A stretch of DNA of 59,561 bases from Trichinella spiralis. Lineage: Eukaryota > Nematoda > Enoplea > Trichinellida > Trichinellidae. Position 1 is the stretch's first letter, and every line of letters begins with the position of its first letter. Location of the stretch: assembly GCA_000181795.3 (NCBI GenBank), contig CM012954.1, positions 6,303,767-6,363,327 on the forward strand. The letters are read 5' to 3'. The notes under the pieces are model-generated. The model saw only the letters and a program-made list of their open reading frames with translations, was not told the DNA's origin and made no database searches. The position numbers and the translations under genes are program-made. Positions 13,924 through 28,800 of this stretch are shown here, one piece after another.

Positions 13924-13926
13924 CTG
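13924..13926 (-). promoter_or_regulatory. 3' splice-site-like AG before the DLG5 start
   Basis: The minus strand reads GTTTCAG 39 nt before the chosen DLG5 ATG. It could accept a 5' untranslated exon lying further upstream, or a trans-spliced leader. No matching upstream exon is evident. Confidence 0.4.
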
Positions 13927-16900
13927 AAACAAAAATAAATATTAATTAAAAATTTTTTAATTCTACAAAAGTAAAAAATTCTTTTCCGAACACTGTGTGC
14001 AAAAGAGACAACAATTGCGCAATCTTGCTACACAAACACACACACACACAAGTATGCTTAGAGACAACAAACACGCATACGCATGAAGAACACAATGCTA
14101 CAGAAGTGGTGAAGCAATGCAACCAGTTTTCTTCCAAGAAATGGTAGTGGTGGTAGTGATGATGACGATGATGATGATGACAATTTTCAACCGACTACTT
14201 TACAACGTGACTGTCAATCTGACCCCTGCGAATCAATGGCGAACCCTTTCATTCTATCCAACTGTGACCCTATCGGTCACGGAAAACAACCCCTACCTAC
14301 TGCTGTGCAGCTAAAAATTTTGAACAACTATTCATTGATAACGTATATTATACATATATATAATTTCAGTCCGATTATGTTATTATCAGGTAGGTGAAAT
14401 GGAAAAATTGTTTGAAAAAAAAAGTTCAATCAACAATTTTGTTATTCGCTATTTGCAATTTCAAATTCGTTATCCAACCTTCAGATATTTGCTAGAAAAT
14501 GATAAGAAGAATAAGTGCTAGATGAAAAATGAATCTAGTCTTCAATTGTAAAAACTCTAGTTTAGTAGAAATTTCTGCTACTTCAACAAATAGTGCAAAC
14601 AATGAACGAAAATCAAAATATCTCGACCATATCCAGCAGGCTTGTTCTCTTTGCAAACAATACTTGAATTTTCCATTCTCGAATCTCAATCAATCTTCAA
14701 TACACTATACAGCTAGCGTTAAAAGTTTAAATAATTTTCAAAAGTTAAACTTTCTCCGTATGTGTGTGTGTGTTCAACAAAGTAGAAAAATCGTTCGAGA
14801 AAACTTTTCAACATTTTCAAAAACCGCTTCTGCCATTCAATGTGTAACAACAGCTCACTCATTCAACTTATCATGACCGGAGAAAAGCTAGTTCTAGAAA
14901 ATCGAGCAAACTTTTCATCCACAACGTTAATAACAATTAATATTTCACATATACAACAACAACAACAACAACAACAATACATCTTGACAACCAATTATTG
15001 GCATTTTTGACTATTGACTAAGCCGTTAAAAAATAATTTATTAAACATTATTCGAACAAATCGATTGATCCAGCAGCAGCATATTTTGAAAATTACAAAA
15101 AGTTAATAACAACATGTGAAAATAGATTCACTTTATCATTAACACCTCATTAAGAATCAGTTTCTCGCTCAGCAAGATTGAAAAGCGTCCATTTCTTAAA
15201 TAAATTGAAGCAAACAAATTAACCAAATTCCACTGGTTCATTATTGAAAAATGCGCTAAACTGAATGCAATCAATAAGCAACAAAATATTGCGAAAATAT
15301 AGCCAAAAATGCACAAGCACATTGATCAAACAGATTGCATTTTCAAATGACAACTAAGCTGATCTCATATTGATAATACAATATTCATGCGCATGCAATT
15401 ATGAGAAATAGAAAAAATATATTAAACTCAATTTTGCCATTTTCTTTCCCACTGTTAAAACAAAATAATGAAAAATCATTTGAAAAATATCAAATTTCAA
15501 ATCACTCTGCCTATTCAACCCTACTCGCCATTTAAGTACTGTAGCAAAGAGGAAAAAATTATACAATATGAAGAAAGACAAGAATTTTAACATGCAATAA
15601 ATTTCAGTGCAACAATTATTAAGCTCAGAATGCAGAGCTGAAGTGAAGTGGAAAAGCTTGCAATCAAATATTGAGGGAAAAAAAGCAACACGGATGAAAG
15701 AGAAAATAAAAGCTATCGAGCTGTTGTTGATCGAGTAAACAAACATTGGAAAAGAAATAAACAATGGTCATCATGGGTGGAGAAAGAAAATCAAAGTGGA
15801 CAAAGTGACCAGCGGCGGTGGAGAAGGTGGAAATTGAACAAGGACGTCCAATGCTAGGAGACAATTGAAAGTTTGCAGATGAAGCCGACAAGTACAAAAA
15901 TGGGCTAGAGCGAGCAGACGGACGACGCGTCCAACCGACTATCAAAAGTCAGTCGGCCGGTGTGCATGGTCAAAGAACTGGTATTGCCGAGGTCGACTGT
16001 GTCTGTTTTGCGACAACTGTGCGCAAAATCTGACCAAGCAAAATGATAATATTAAATAGGTGAAAAAGGAAAAAAATGGAAAGAACAAACAAAAATGCCT
16101 TTTCTATTGTATATAAATGGGAACAAAAATTGCCAGCCGAATTAATATGTCATCGAAATGTGGAAATTGGAAAACAAATCACACCCATTCCATGGAAGAA
16201 CAATACAACATGTAGTGCAAAATTATTTTAAAAAAAAACCACTAACCTGTACCGAAAATGAACAACAATTTGAAAAGAGATCAACCGTCGCAGGTTCAAT
16301 ATTTCATACCAATTATGACAATGCAATCGACATTAAAAAACACAAGTTACAAAATGAAATGAGAAAAAAAGTGTCATTCAGCTATTGGAGAATACTCGAA
16401 TCAATGCGAAACTTCGACCGTCACTGCTTGCCCTCAATAGTTAAATTGAAAATTAACAGAAGAAAAAACACAAATATTAATAAAAGTATATGAGCAAATA
16501 AAATTTGCACAAAACCCACCGTGTGTCCATTGAAAACAATGTACTGGTGAAGAAAGCAAAATAAAAAACAAACAAACAAGCATTCTCATTAGAAAGACCA
16601 ACAACTTTCGTCAATGAAGCTAAATATTGATCAATCATCGATATTGTAACAAATGAATGTGTTTTATGTTGACTTGAAATTAACCGTTCTGTTGCTCGAT
16701 GAGAAAAATAAACAACCACGAACAAAAGAAGCACCATTTTTTACTGACAAATTTGATCAACGATTTGAATTTTAAACTTTCAAAATTAATACTTACAAAA
16801 GTTTCCATTTTCAAACCATTCTGAGAAATCAACAACAACGGGATGCTGCAACGAGTGGGTGAAATACAAACGAAATGCAAAACAGAAAAGCGGGAAATAC

Positions 16901-18032
16901 TTTTTGACAAGAAAACTTATTTACATTGTACTGTATTGGAAAATGATTTTCATAGTGTTTTTCAATAATGCATTTGAATGTCACCTAATTTATAAAAAAA
17001 TTTACTGTGCAATAATATTTTTATGCAAAATATCAACATTTTTAATTATATGCATCTGAACTGGAAGAATGGAACATTTCTGACGCATTAATTTAATATT
17101 GCAAATTGTAAAATTAATAAAACAATTGTGAAAAAAATTTTATTATTGTTAAATTTATTAAATTTATTGCTTTGCACAAATTAATATGTTTTTTTAATTA
17201 AATAAATGAATAAAAATGTACAATACAAATAAGTAGGCACTTTTAAGAATATACTGTAAATAAAAAGTCAAGTACAATTGTTTAATTTTTGAACTCAAAA
17301 ACTAAAATGATTTCTCGTTTTGTATAATTAATTAATTAATTGGCAAAAATAGTAATATTACAGAAGTGATACTGATTTAGCAGTATTCAAGTATGATGAG
17401 TAACAGTTTTCTTTAAAATTTCCAGCAATGTAACGAATTATGTATAATCTGTTTAAATGGTGCATGCAGTGTTTGATTTTTCAACTTACTTTTTTGGATG
17501 GTTTTTTTTGTGAGAAAATTAAATTTAGTCAACAAGATCGAAAGTGAAATGATCAAACAGATTGGATTGTTATTACTTATTATTAGTAGTAGTATGTTTA
17601 TTGTTCATTTATTTATTCACTTGTGGAATAAAGTTTCGCTTTTAAATTTTGTTCTCAGTTATTTTACATTTTCCTTTCTGGTGAACAACACTTATTTCAA
17701 CATACGAGACAAGAAGTACAGCGTCAATACAGAAAACCAGGCTCAGTTATTTGATTTACCCGAATAATGAACTCACTTTTCAGTCTAAAATGATCCTTTT
17801 TCAAACAGGCCAATTTGAAGAGGGTGTTGTCCGCTGTTGGTGTGGTTCGTTGTTCGGCTTTCAAATAAAACACAATCCAGACATGACAAATGGACATCCA
17901 GGCAAATGGCAAATGCAAACATTGATGCCTGGCCTGCTTGGCTGGCAAACCAGCAGCACCGACAGCATCGGCCATTTGAATTGTGGCCCACTATTCACCG
18001 GTTATTATTATCCTTTTTTTTAAACTTTGTTA
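13927..18032. other. intergenic region between divergent DLG5 and LRR genes
   Basis: The start regions of two divergent genes share this 4.1 kb. It is AT-rich apart from two GC-richer blocks, at about 15760-16030 and 17810-18000. These may be promoter, 5' untranslated exon, or unrecognised coding sequence. Open frames inside (for example plus 17751-18023) match no family I know. Confidence 0.5.
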
Positions 18033-20003
18033 ATGGATAACAATTTAATTTATTGTTTTGTGCTTTTGTGTTTGTCTGTTGAAAAAAGCCAGCCACTGAC
18101 AACATATTCGACTGATGAAGAATGCCCAATAAGGACGCCTTGTTTTTGCATCCAACATGACCAAATCAACGAAGAGAGTTTGAAAAATGCAACCCGACCG
18201 ATATCAGTAACTTGCAATCAAGCTGGTCAACTTTCGGACGTGTTGACCGCTTTGGCCGTGATGCGTGGTTCCAATTTTCCACTGCAAAGTGTGCACATCG
18301 TCGGCATACGCGCGATCAACATGCCAGCCCACGCTTTCGATGGTTTGGATATCACCGAGCTGGCGATTCGTCGTGCCGGCTTGAAAACTTTGCATCCATC
18401 AACGTTCGACCACACCCTCTTGGAAACTTTGATCTCGTTGGACTTGAGCGACAACGAACTCGAATCGGTACCGACCAACGCTCTGGCCAAGCTGCGCCAA
18501 CTGAGACGCTTGCGCTTGTCCAACAATCGCATTGTTCAACTTCCGATGGATACGTTTGTGGGATTTTTGAGTCGAAATCGTATTCACAGTTTAAATTTGG
18601 CGGGAAATTCGATGACCAATTTTGCCGCGTTGGCAACGGCCGCACTCGACCAACTCGAACAGCTCAGCTTGGAAAACAACAACCTCACTGAAATTCCATA
18701 CCAATGCCTGAGTCGACATCGAGCAACGTTGAACAATTTGAATTTGGCGTCCAATCAGATCAGCTCGTTGAAGCCGTATTCGTTCGATTTACCGCAGCTT
18801 CGGTCGTTGAGCTTGGAGAACAATCCAATTGACGAACTCGGTGCTCACGGCTTCACCGGCCTGCCACATCTGCTTCACCTGTACATATCCGGCACACGTC
18901 TGCACAGTTTCGAAGCCGAAGCTTTCTGCCCAATTTACGACCTGAACTATTTGTCCATCGGCGCCACAGCTATTGTCCAACTGCCTGCCCAAGCGTTGCG
19001 ATGTTTGAAAAATTTGATCCGATTAGAAATGACAAATGGAATATTGGAAACCATCGAAACTGGCGTATTTCAACTGACCCCGAACCTGCGTGCAATTATA
19101 CTTGCCAACAATCGCCTGAAAACGTAAGCTTTGCATCATCGAGTTTGCCAATTTTGAAATTAATCAAATTAAACTTGAAAATCATTTACAAAAGCATACA
19201 TAAATGTGTAGAATATATTTTTCACAACTTTCACAGTAGCAATTGTTGAATGGAAGAAATGAATAAAATAGTTTTGCTTACTTTAACAATAATAATAGTA
19301 ATAATTGATTGCTTCAGGATTGATCAGAACACATTTGCCGGCTTGGATCACGTCTATAGTATAGATTTGAGTCGCAATCGGTTGCAAAGTGTTGCCAATT
19401 TCGCCTTCTCGTCTTTGAAATCGCTCAGACATTTGGATTTGAGTTACAATTCATTGCAAACATTGCAGCCGAACACGTTCGAATTTTCCTTCAATCCAGA
19501 ATTGGTCGACCACAATGTGATCTACTTGTGCGGTAATTTTGATTGCCGAAATTTCGAAAAGCAAAACAAAAAATGGATTCATAAATAATAATCATTCATT
19601 TTTTCCCTCTCTTTTCACCATTGTTGGTTTGTAAAATTTCAGATTTTGACTTTCAGGCAACTATTGGAAATGTGACGTACAGTTGGATTGGTTCCGTCGT
19701 TGGCTTCGTGAACACATTGACGTGGTGGTTGACCGGCCCGACTGTCCGGCCGTATGCTCTGAACCGCCTCAGCTACGAGCTTGGCCGGTGCGGTTTTTGA
19801 ATCCACCGCCGGAAATTGCTGGCGGTGAAAATTCGGCGGGATTTTTGCCACCCACCATGGATCCGGAAGATTCAGAGCTGGCGGAAAGTATTCAACGTTC
19901 GTACGACCCGAGATCCCCGTACCGACAGCCGGCTTCTAGTGTACTTCAGATGATCACTGGAACGGTTCCAAGAGCGCTGAAACGCGTTTATCAAAGCAAC
20001 TGA
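18033..20003 (+). CDS. secreted extracellular leucine-rich-repeat protein (LET-4/SYM-1/EGG-6-like), 3 exons, 550 aa
   Basis: Exons are 18033-19123, 19318-19532 and 19657-20003 (1653 nt, all phases closed). The start is the first ATG that gives a hydrophobic signal peptide (NNLIYCFVLLCLSV). Next come a cysteine LRR N-cap (ECPIRTPCFC), about ten leucine-rich repeats (for example LDLSDNELESVPTNALAKL), and a C-terminal cap with WKCDVQLDWFRRWLR and two more cysteines. A proline-rich tail follows with no transmembrane segment or hydrophobic C-terminus, so the product should be secreted. Nematode proteins of this architecture act in the apical extracellular matrix of epithelia; that role is inferred here. 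The gene is a tail-to-tail paralogue of the minus-strand gene at 20249-23274, with matching intron positions and phases (2, then 1). The exact family name is uncertain. Confidence 0.85.
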
Positions 20004-20163
20004 AAGCATACGTTGTTGAACTTTGCGTGTTTACTGAACTTGGGTGAACAACAACAACTGGTGAAAAAATTAGAAAAAACAAAACAAAACAAAACAAAAG
20101 CAAACAACAAGCCTACCTACACCTAAATGCTTAGTTTTTCAAAAAAAAATACTAATAATGATG

Positions 20164-20169
20164 AATAAA
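20164..20169 (+). terminator. polyadenylation signal of the plus-strand LRR gene
   Basis: AATAAA lies 160 nt past the stop codon, about 45 nt from the opposing signal of the convergent LRR gene. Confidence 0.55.
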
Positions 20170-20212
20170 ATTATATTATAAAAAGAAAAGATGCACTTGA
20201 CTGTTTTGTTTG

Positions 20213-20218
20213 TTTATT
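20213..20218 (-). terminator. polyadenylation signal of the minus-strand LRR gene
   Basis: Plus-strand TTTATT reads AATAAA on the minus strand, 31 nt after that gene's TAA stop. Confidence 0.55.
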
Positions 20219-20248
20219 TTCTTTCCTAAGCATTAATTAATTAATTAA

Positions 20249-23200
20249 TTAATAAACAAAACGTTGTTGTCGATCATCGATCGGTACGTTAGGATTCACT
20301 GGAGGCAAGTTCAAATCCAACACTGAGCCTGGATAAGCTGAGCCGGCGGCCGACCCGACCTGGTATCCACTGGCAGCTGAGCTCAGTACGCGTTGTTCTT
20401 CGGCTTCTTCTTTTTGTCTTTTATGTTTCTGCGAAACGAAATATCTCACCAATGCAAGTAAACCAATTGTTGTCAACAAAATGGCGAGAATTATTGCTAA
20501 AAGAAAAATTAAAACAAACAAACAAACAAACAAAAATGTTTTTTTAATAATTGATAATAATAATAAAAAATAAATTTTACCAAGTATAATCCATCCTGCT
20601 GTGGAAAAGGGAAACGGATTGGCACTGGTGTCGGGCAATATTGGCAAAGCGGTCACTTCGAAATCATCATTACGCAATGGCCAGTTGCGAAGCTGTTCTG
20701 GAGCACTGCATACTGACAAACATTCCGGCTTGTCGATGATGATGTCACGATTGGTTCGCAACCACCGTCGAAGCCATTCCAATTCTTCTGTACACACCCA
20801 TGGATTATCTGTTACAAATTTTAATTGATCAAATTCAATATGAATAAAATCAATGTAATTAGAATTAAAATGTAAAAAAAATCCGCAGGGCCTATGCCTA
20901 TTTTTAATAAGACAAGCTTTTACAGGGGAAAATAAATATATAATCAACAGATGTAGTAGGATGGATGTTCAGTTTCACTGTTGAGTTTACACAAAGAATT
21001 ATTTGAAAGCAAATAAATAAACACGACTGATGATTCATCAGCAGCCTACACGGAAAAACTATCCTTCAAATGAAGCGAAATTGAAAATTATTCTTGAAAC
21101 CGAAATTAAATAAATAATTTATCGGATTAAAATCGCTATCGCTTTACCAGTATCGCTTCAATACTAATGGAAATATTTTCAGGAATAAATAAGCAAACTG
21201 ATAAAAAAGCAAATAATCGAAATATATCTAAAGATTATTATTATTTTTTTTCTCCATTAGCATTTATTGAAATTTTAAAAATTTTGTCGGTGAAAGAAAT
21301 TGGAAATGAAAATTTATCATCATCATGAATGAATCAAGTTTTGAAGAAAAGAAAACAGAAAACATACCACCACCGCTTGCAACGCAACAAGCAGGTTCCA
21401 ATAAGCAAACTACGGATGCAGATAGAAAGTAATGGAAGGGGGAAGAGGCATAGCAAAGCAGGACAACGTTGCTGTCATTGGGCAAATAAACAAATTCTAG
21501 ACAAGTTAATCTGTTTGTTTCCACAACGTGAGCAAAGCAATCAGTTGAGGAATTCAGCTATTTTTCCACGTCCAATAGTCCATTCATTCAACCTCATCTA
21601 CTGGAATTAACAAGCATATTTGTCGAATAGATTAGCTAGCTGTAGAATAGAATCGTTTGAAAATTTTTCTATACCCAATTGAAAAAGCCACGAAATGGAT
21701 CATTTCCAATTATCGATATGGAAAAATAATTTCCAAACAAAATTTCAAGAAAAGTCACTTTCAGCTCAATCATTTGCCATTATTATCGATCAAATTAGAA
21801 AGAAAAAGTCAAAATAGCACATTTATAAGCGCTTTCGAATAACGTTCTTTATGCAAATTCATCCTTATCAGACTATAATTTGCATACAAATCGAGCGAGA
21901 ATCAATTATTAAATTGATTAGTGTTGGAATATTTAACTTACTGCACAAGTAGAGAACACGAGCATCGTGGGTTCGTTGAAAAGTACCGTTGAAAGTGGCC
22001 GGTTCGAGTCGTTTCAGCTCATTTCCACTCAAGTCGAGATTTCGCAATGCCGTCAAGCCGGCAAAAGCCCGGTCGTCGACACTTGTCAAACGATTATTCG
22101 ACAAATCAATTGCACTCAACGCTTGCAAGCCTCGAAACAGATCTACTCGAATTCTGCAGAAAAAAAATATATTCAAATTATTAATTAATTCTTCAAACTA
22201 AAAAAAATCTACATCGACTGTTTCATACTTGGAGAGTAGATTTTTGTTCAGTACAATCGCTTGGATATTTGGAGTACGTTGGAAAGCGCCTTGTTCAATG
22301 GTGTCGATTGCAGCTTCGGACATTTCGAGCCGTATCAGGCCAGTGATGTGCTTGAACGCGTCGACAGGTAGTCGACTGATCGCCATCTCGCCGACGGCCA
22401 ATACACGCAAATTGCCGACGTGCTTGTAAATATCCGGGTGCCATTGGGTGAAATGATTGCCGGTCAAGTACAAATAATTGAGCTCAGTCAAACCGGCAAG
22501 CGCGTCCGAGTGGAAATCGGCCAGGCCGTTGTATTCCAAACTGAGCGATGTGAGTTGGGGAAAATTCAACGAACCCTTGCCAATGGTATTGATACGGTTG
22601 GAACCGAAATTCAAATTGGTCAATTTGGCGCGCAGGTGACTCAACGGGGTCGTCGGCACGGCACTCAGGCCGTTCGCTTCCAAACTGAGCTCTTGCAAAT
22701 TTCGCAGACCGTCGAACGCGCCGTCGTCAATATCCAACAGCAAGTTGTTGGACAAATCCAAACGTTGCAAATAGTCGACCGACGCGTAAGACGCGAACGG
22801 TCTGCTCGCCAACGAGCCGATGCTGTTGTGGGCAAGATTGAGCTTGTGCAGGCGTCGAAGTCGACCGACCCCATGGCCGGGCACTTTGTCCAAACGGTTG
22901 AAGCGCAAATCCAAATCGACCAAAGAGTCGAGCAACGGTCCGTCGAAAGCCAGAGGGTCGATATCCATGATGGAATTTCGGTTCAAAATCAACCGTACAA
23001 CGACGAACTGCTGAAAAGCCAACGGCGGCAAATTTCCTATGGGTGTGTTCGTTATGAACAAGCTGTCGATTTGGACATTCCTGGCGCCGGATATGGCTTG
23101 TATCACGTCGACCAACGAACCGGCATTGTTGCAACTGATACTGACCGGTTCGTGCATGCTGGATGTACAGACGCAGGGCTCTTTAACCGGTGGACATTGG

Positions 23201-23274
23201 CCAGAGGTGAAGCTGAAATTCCAGCTTAATAACGTAAACAATGGAAAATAAAGCAATTTGTTTCGTTCCAACAT
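20249..23274 (-). CDS. type I transmembrane leucine-rich-repeat protein (LET-4/EGG-6-like), 4 exons, 577 aa
   Basis: Exons in transcript order are 23274-22229, 22153-21942, 20808-20581 and 20496-20249 (1734 nt, phases 2, 1, 1). The start is the internal ATG before a signal peptide (KLLYFPLFTLLSWNFSFTSG). A longer upstream open frame has no signal peptide, and an AG sits 2 nt before this ATG. Then follow a cysteine N-cap (QCPPVKEPCVC), about eleven leucine-rich repeats (for example LDLSNNLLLDIDDGAFDGL), and a C-cap (NNPWVCTEELEWLRRWLR). One membrane helix at about 488-512 is split by intron 3 (GWIIL|AIILAILLTTIGLLALV). A basic, then alanine/glycine-rich tail of about 65 residues ends in RQQRFVY. 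It is a paralogue of the convergent plus-strand gene. A role in epithelial surface or matrix organisation is inferred from the family. Confidence 0.87.
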
Positions 23275-23712
23275 CGCTGCAAAGTTGCAGTTGAGCCGAG
23301 AGAAGAAAAATCCCAACCACTGGTCCAGTTGATCAGATGATGAATAAAGTGAATGAATAAAACGACAATGACGATGATAAAGCAAGATTGGCAGGGGAAA
23401 AATGATGAATGTGCTTGCAGGTATTGTTGCCGCCCCCCAGCTTCTAACTGATCACGAGCGTTTGTTTGTATTTGATGAAAAGACCGCTTTGCTGTGTTCA
23501 GTTGAACTTCAACTGAAAAACTGGAACTGAATCGATTAAGCAAAGCATTCTGCCACGCCTGCCTGCCTATGCAATATCAACTCACTTCTCTGAATAATAA
23601 TAATAATAATTTTTGTTCTGCAACTAATAATATTTGCAAAAATGGAATGAATGATCACAAAATTACATTACTAACAACAAAGGAAAAATTAAAATTAAAA
23701 AGAAATAAACAA

Positions 23713-23742
23713 ATATCATATCATATCATATCATATCATATT
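23713..23742. repeat. (ATATC)n pentanucleotide microsatellite
   Basis: About six tandem ATATC units between the PMCA and LRR genes. Confidence 0.85.
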
Positions 23743-23952
23743 TGTCAAGTTCAGTTTGGAAAGTTGAAACCAATTTTTGAGCAGATTGAAAGAATTACCG
23801 AACAATTGAATTGCAATTCGAAACATCCCGCCAACTAACACGGGTCCAAATTGCAATGCTGCTTTGAAACAAGTACTTTCACCAACGTCCAGAGTTGCTG
23901 TTGATCAATTAAACAATCACAATTTGTAACTTGATCAATTCGACATATGATA

Positions 23953-23971
23953 CTCTCTCTCTCTCTCTCTT
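23953..23971. repeat. (TC)n microsatellite
   Basis: A CT dinucleotide run in the same intergenic region. Confidence 0.8.
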
Positions 23972-24285
23972 TCTTTTGCTGCACAAATTGAACAATCTGT
24001 CATTGATAAAACAAAAAAAATATACTAAAATAAATAAATAATTAATTGATTAATTTAAAAGAAAAAGTTATTCAATATATCGTTAAAAAATAACTTACAT
24101 CATTGTTCAAATGTTTCCACTACTACTGCTATGCTAGGAGTGAATTATTTTGGTCGTTGGATGGAAAATTGCTTCGCTCCAAAAATAATTCATCTTCTCC
24201 AATCTCTCCTACTGCACAGTAAATTTAGTTTTTGTTTTTTTGCTTTTCTAAAAATCTTCCAAACAAACAAAATTATGAAATATAA

Positions 24286-24291
24286 TTTATT
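24286..24291 (-). terminator. polyadenylation signal of the PMCA gene
   Basis: Plus-strand TTTATT reads AATAAA on the minus strand, about 110 nt after the PMCA stop codon. Confidence 0.5.
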
Positions 24292-24401
24292 CCATATCGG
24301 ACGAGTTTCTAAAAAAACAAAAAAATAAAAACAGCAAGCAAGCAAGCGAGCGAGCTAGTGAACAAGCGATGAACAAAAAAAGCTTGTCAAGTGGTTGGAT
24401 T

Positions 24402-28795
<4,394 letters not shown>

Positions 28796-28800
28796 TTTTA

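Larger units (their letters stand above)
23275..24285. other. intergenic, between PMCA 3' end and LRR start
   Basis: The sequence is AT-rich and without a supported gene. It contains an ATATC pentanucleotide repeat (23713-23742) and a TC run (about 23953-23971). An AG at 23277 sits 2 nt upstream of the LRR start codon and may be a splice acceptor for a leader. Confidence 0.5.

Noticed and set aside
22420-23229. Long plus-strand open frame of 269 codons
   Set aside because: It lies exactly antisense to the first exon of the minus-strand LRR gene; its Gln/Arg-rich, repetitive content is the reverse reading of the leucine repeats.
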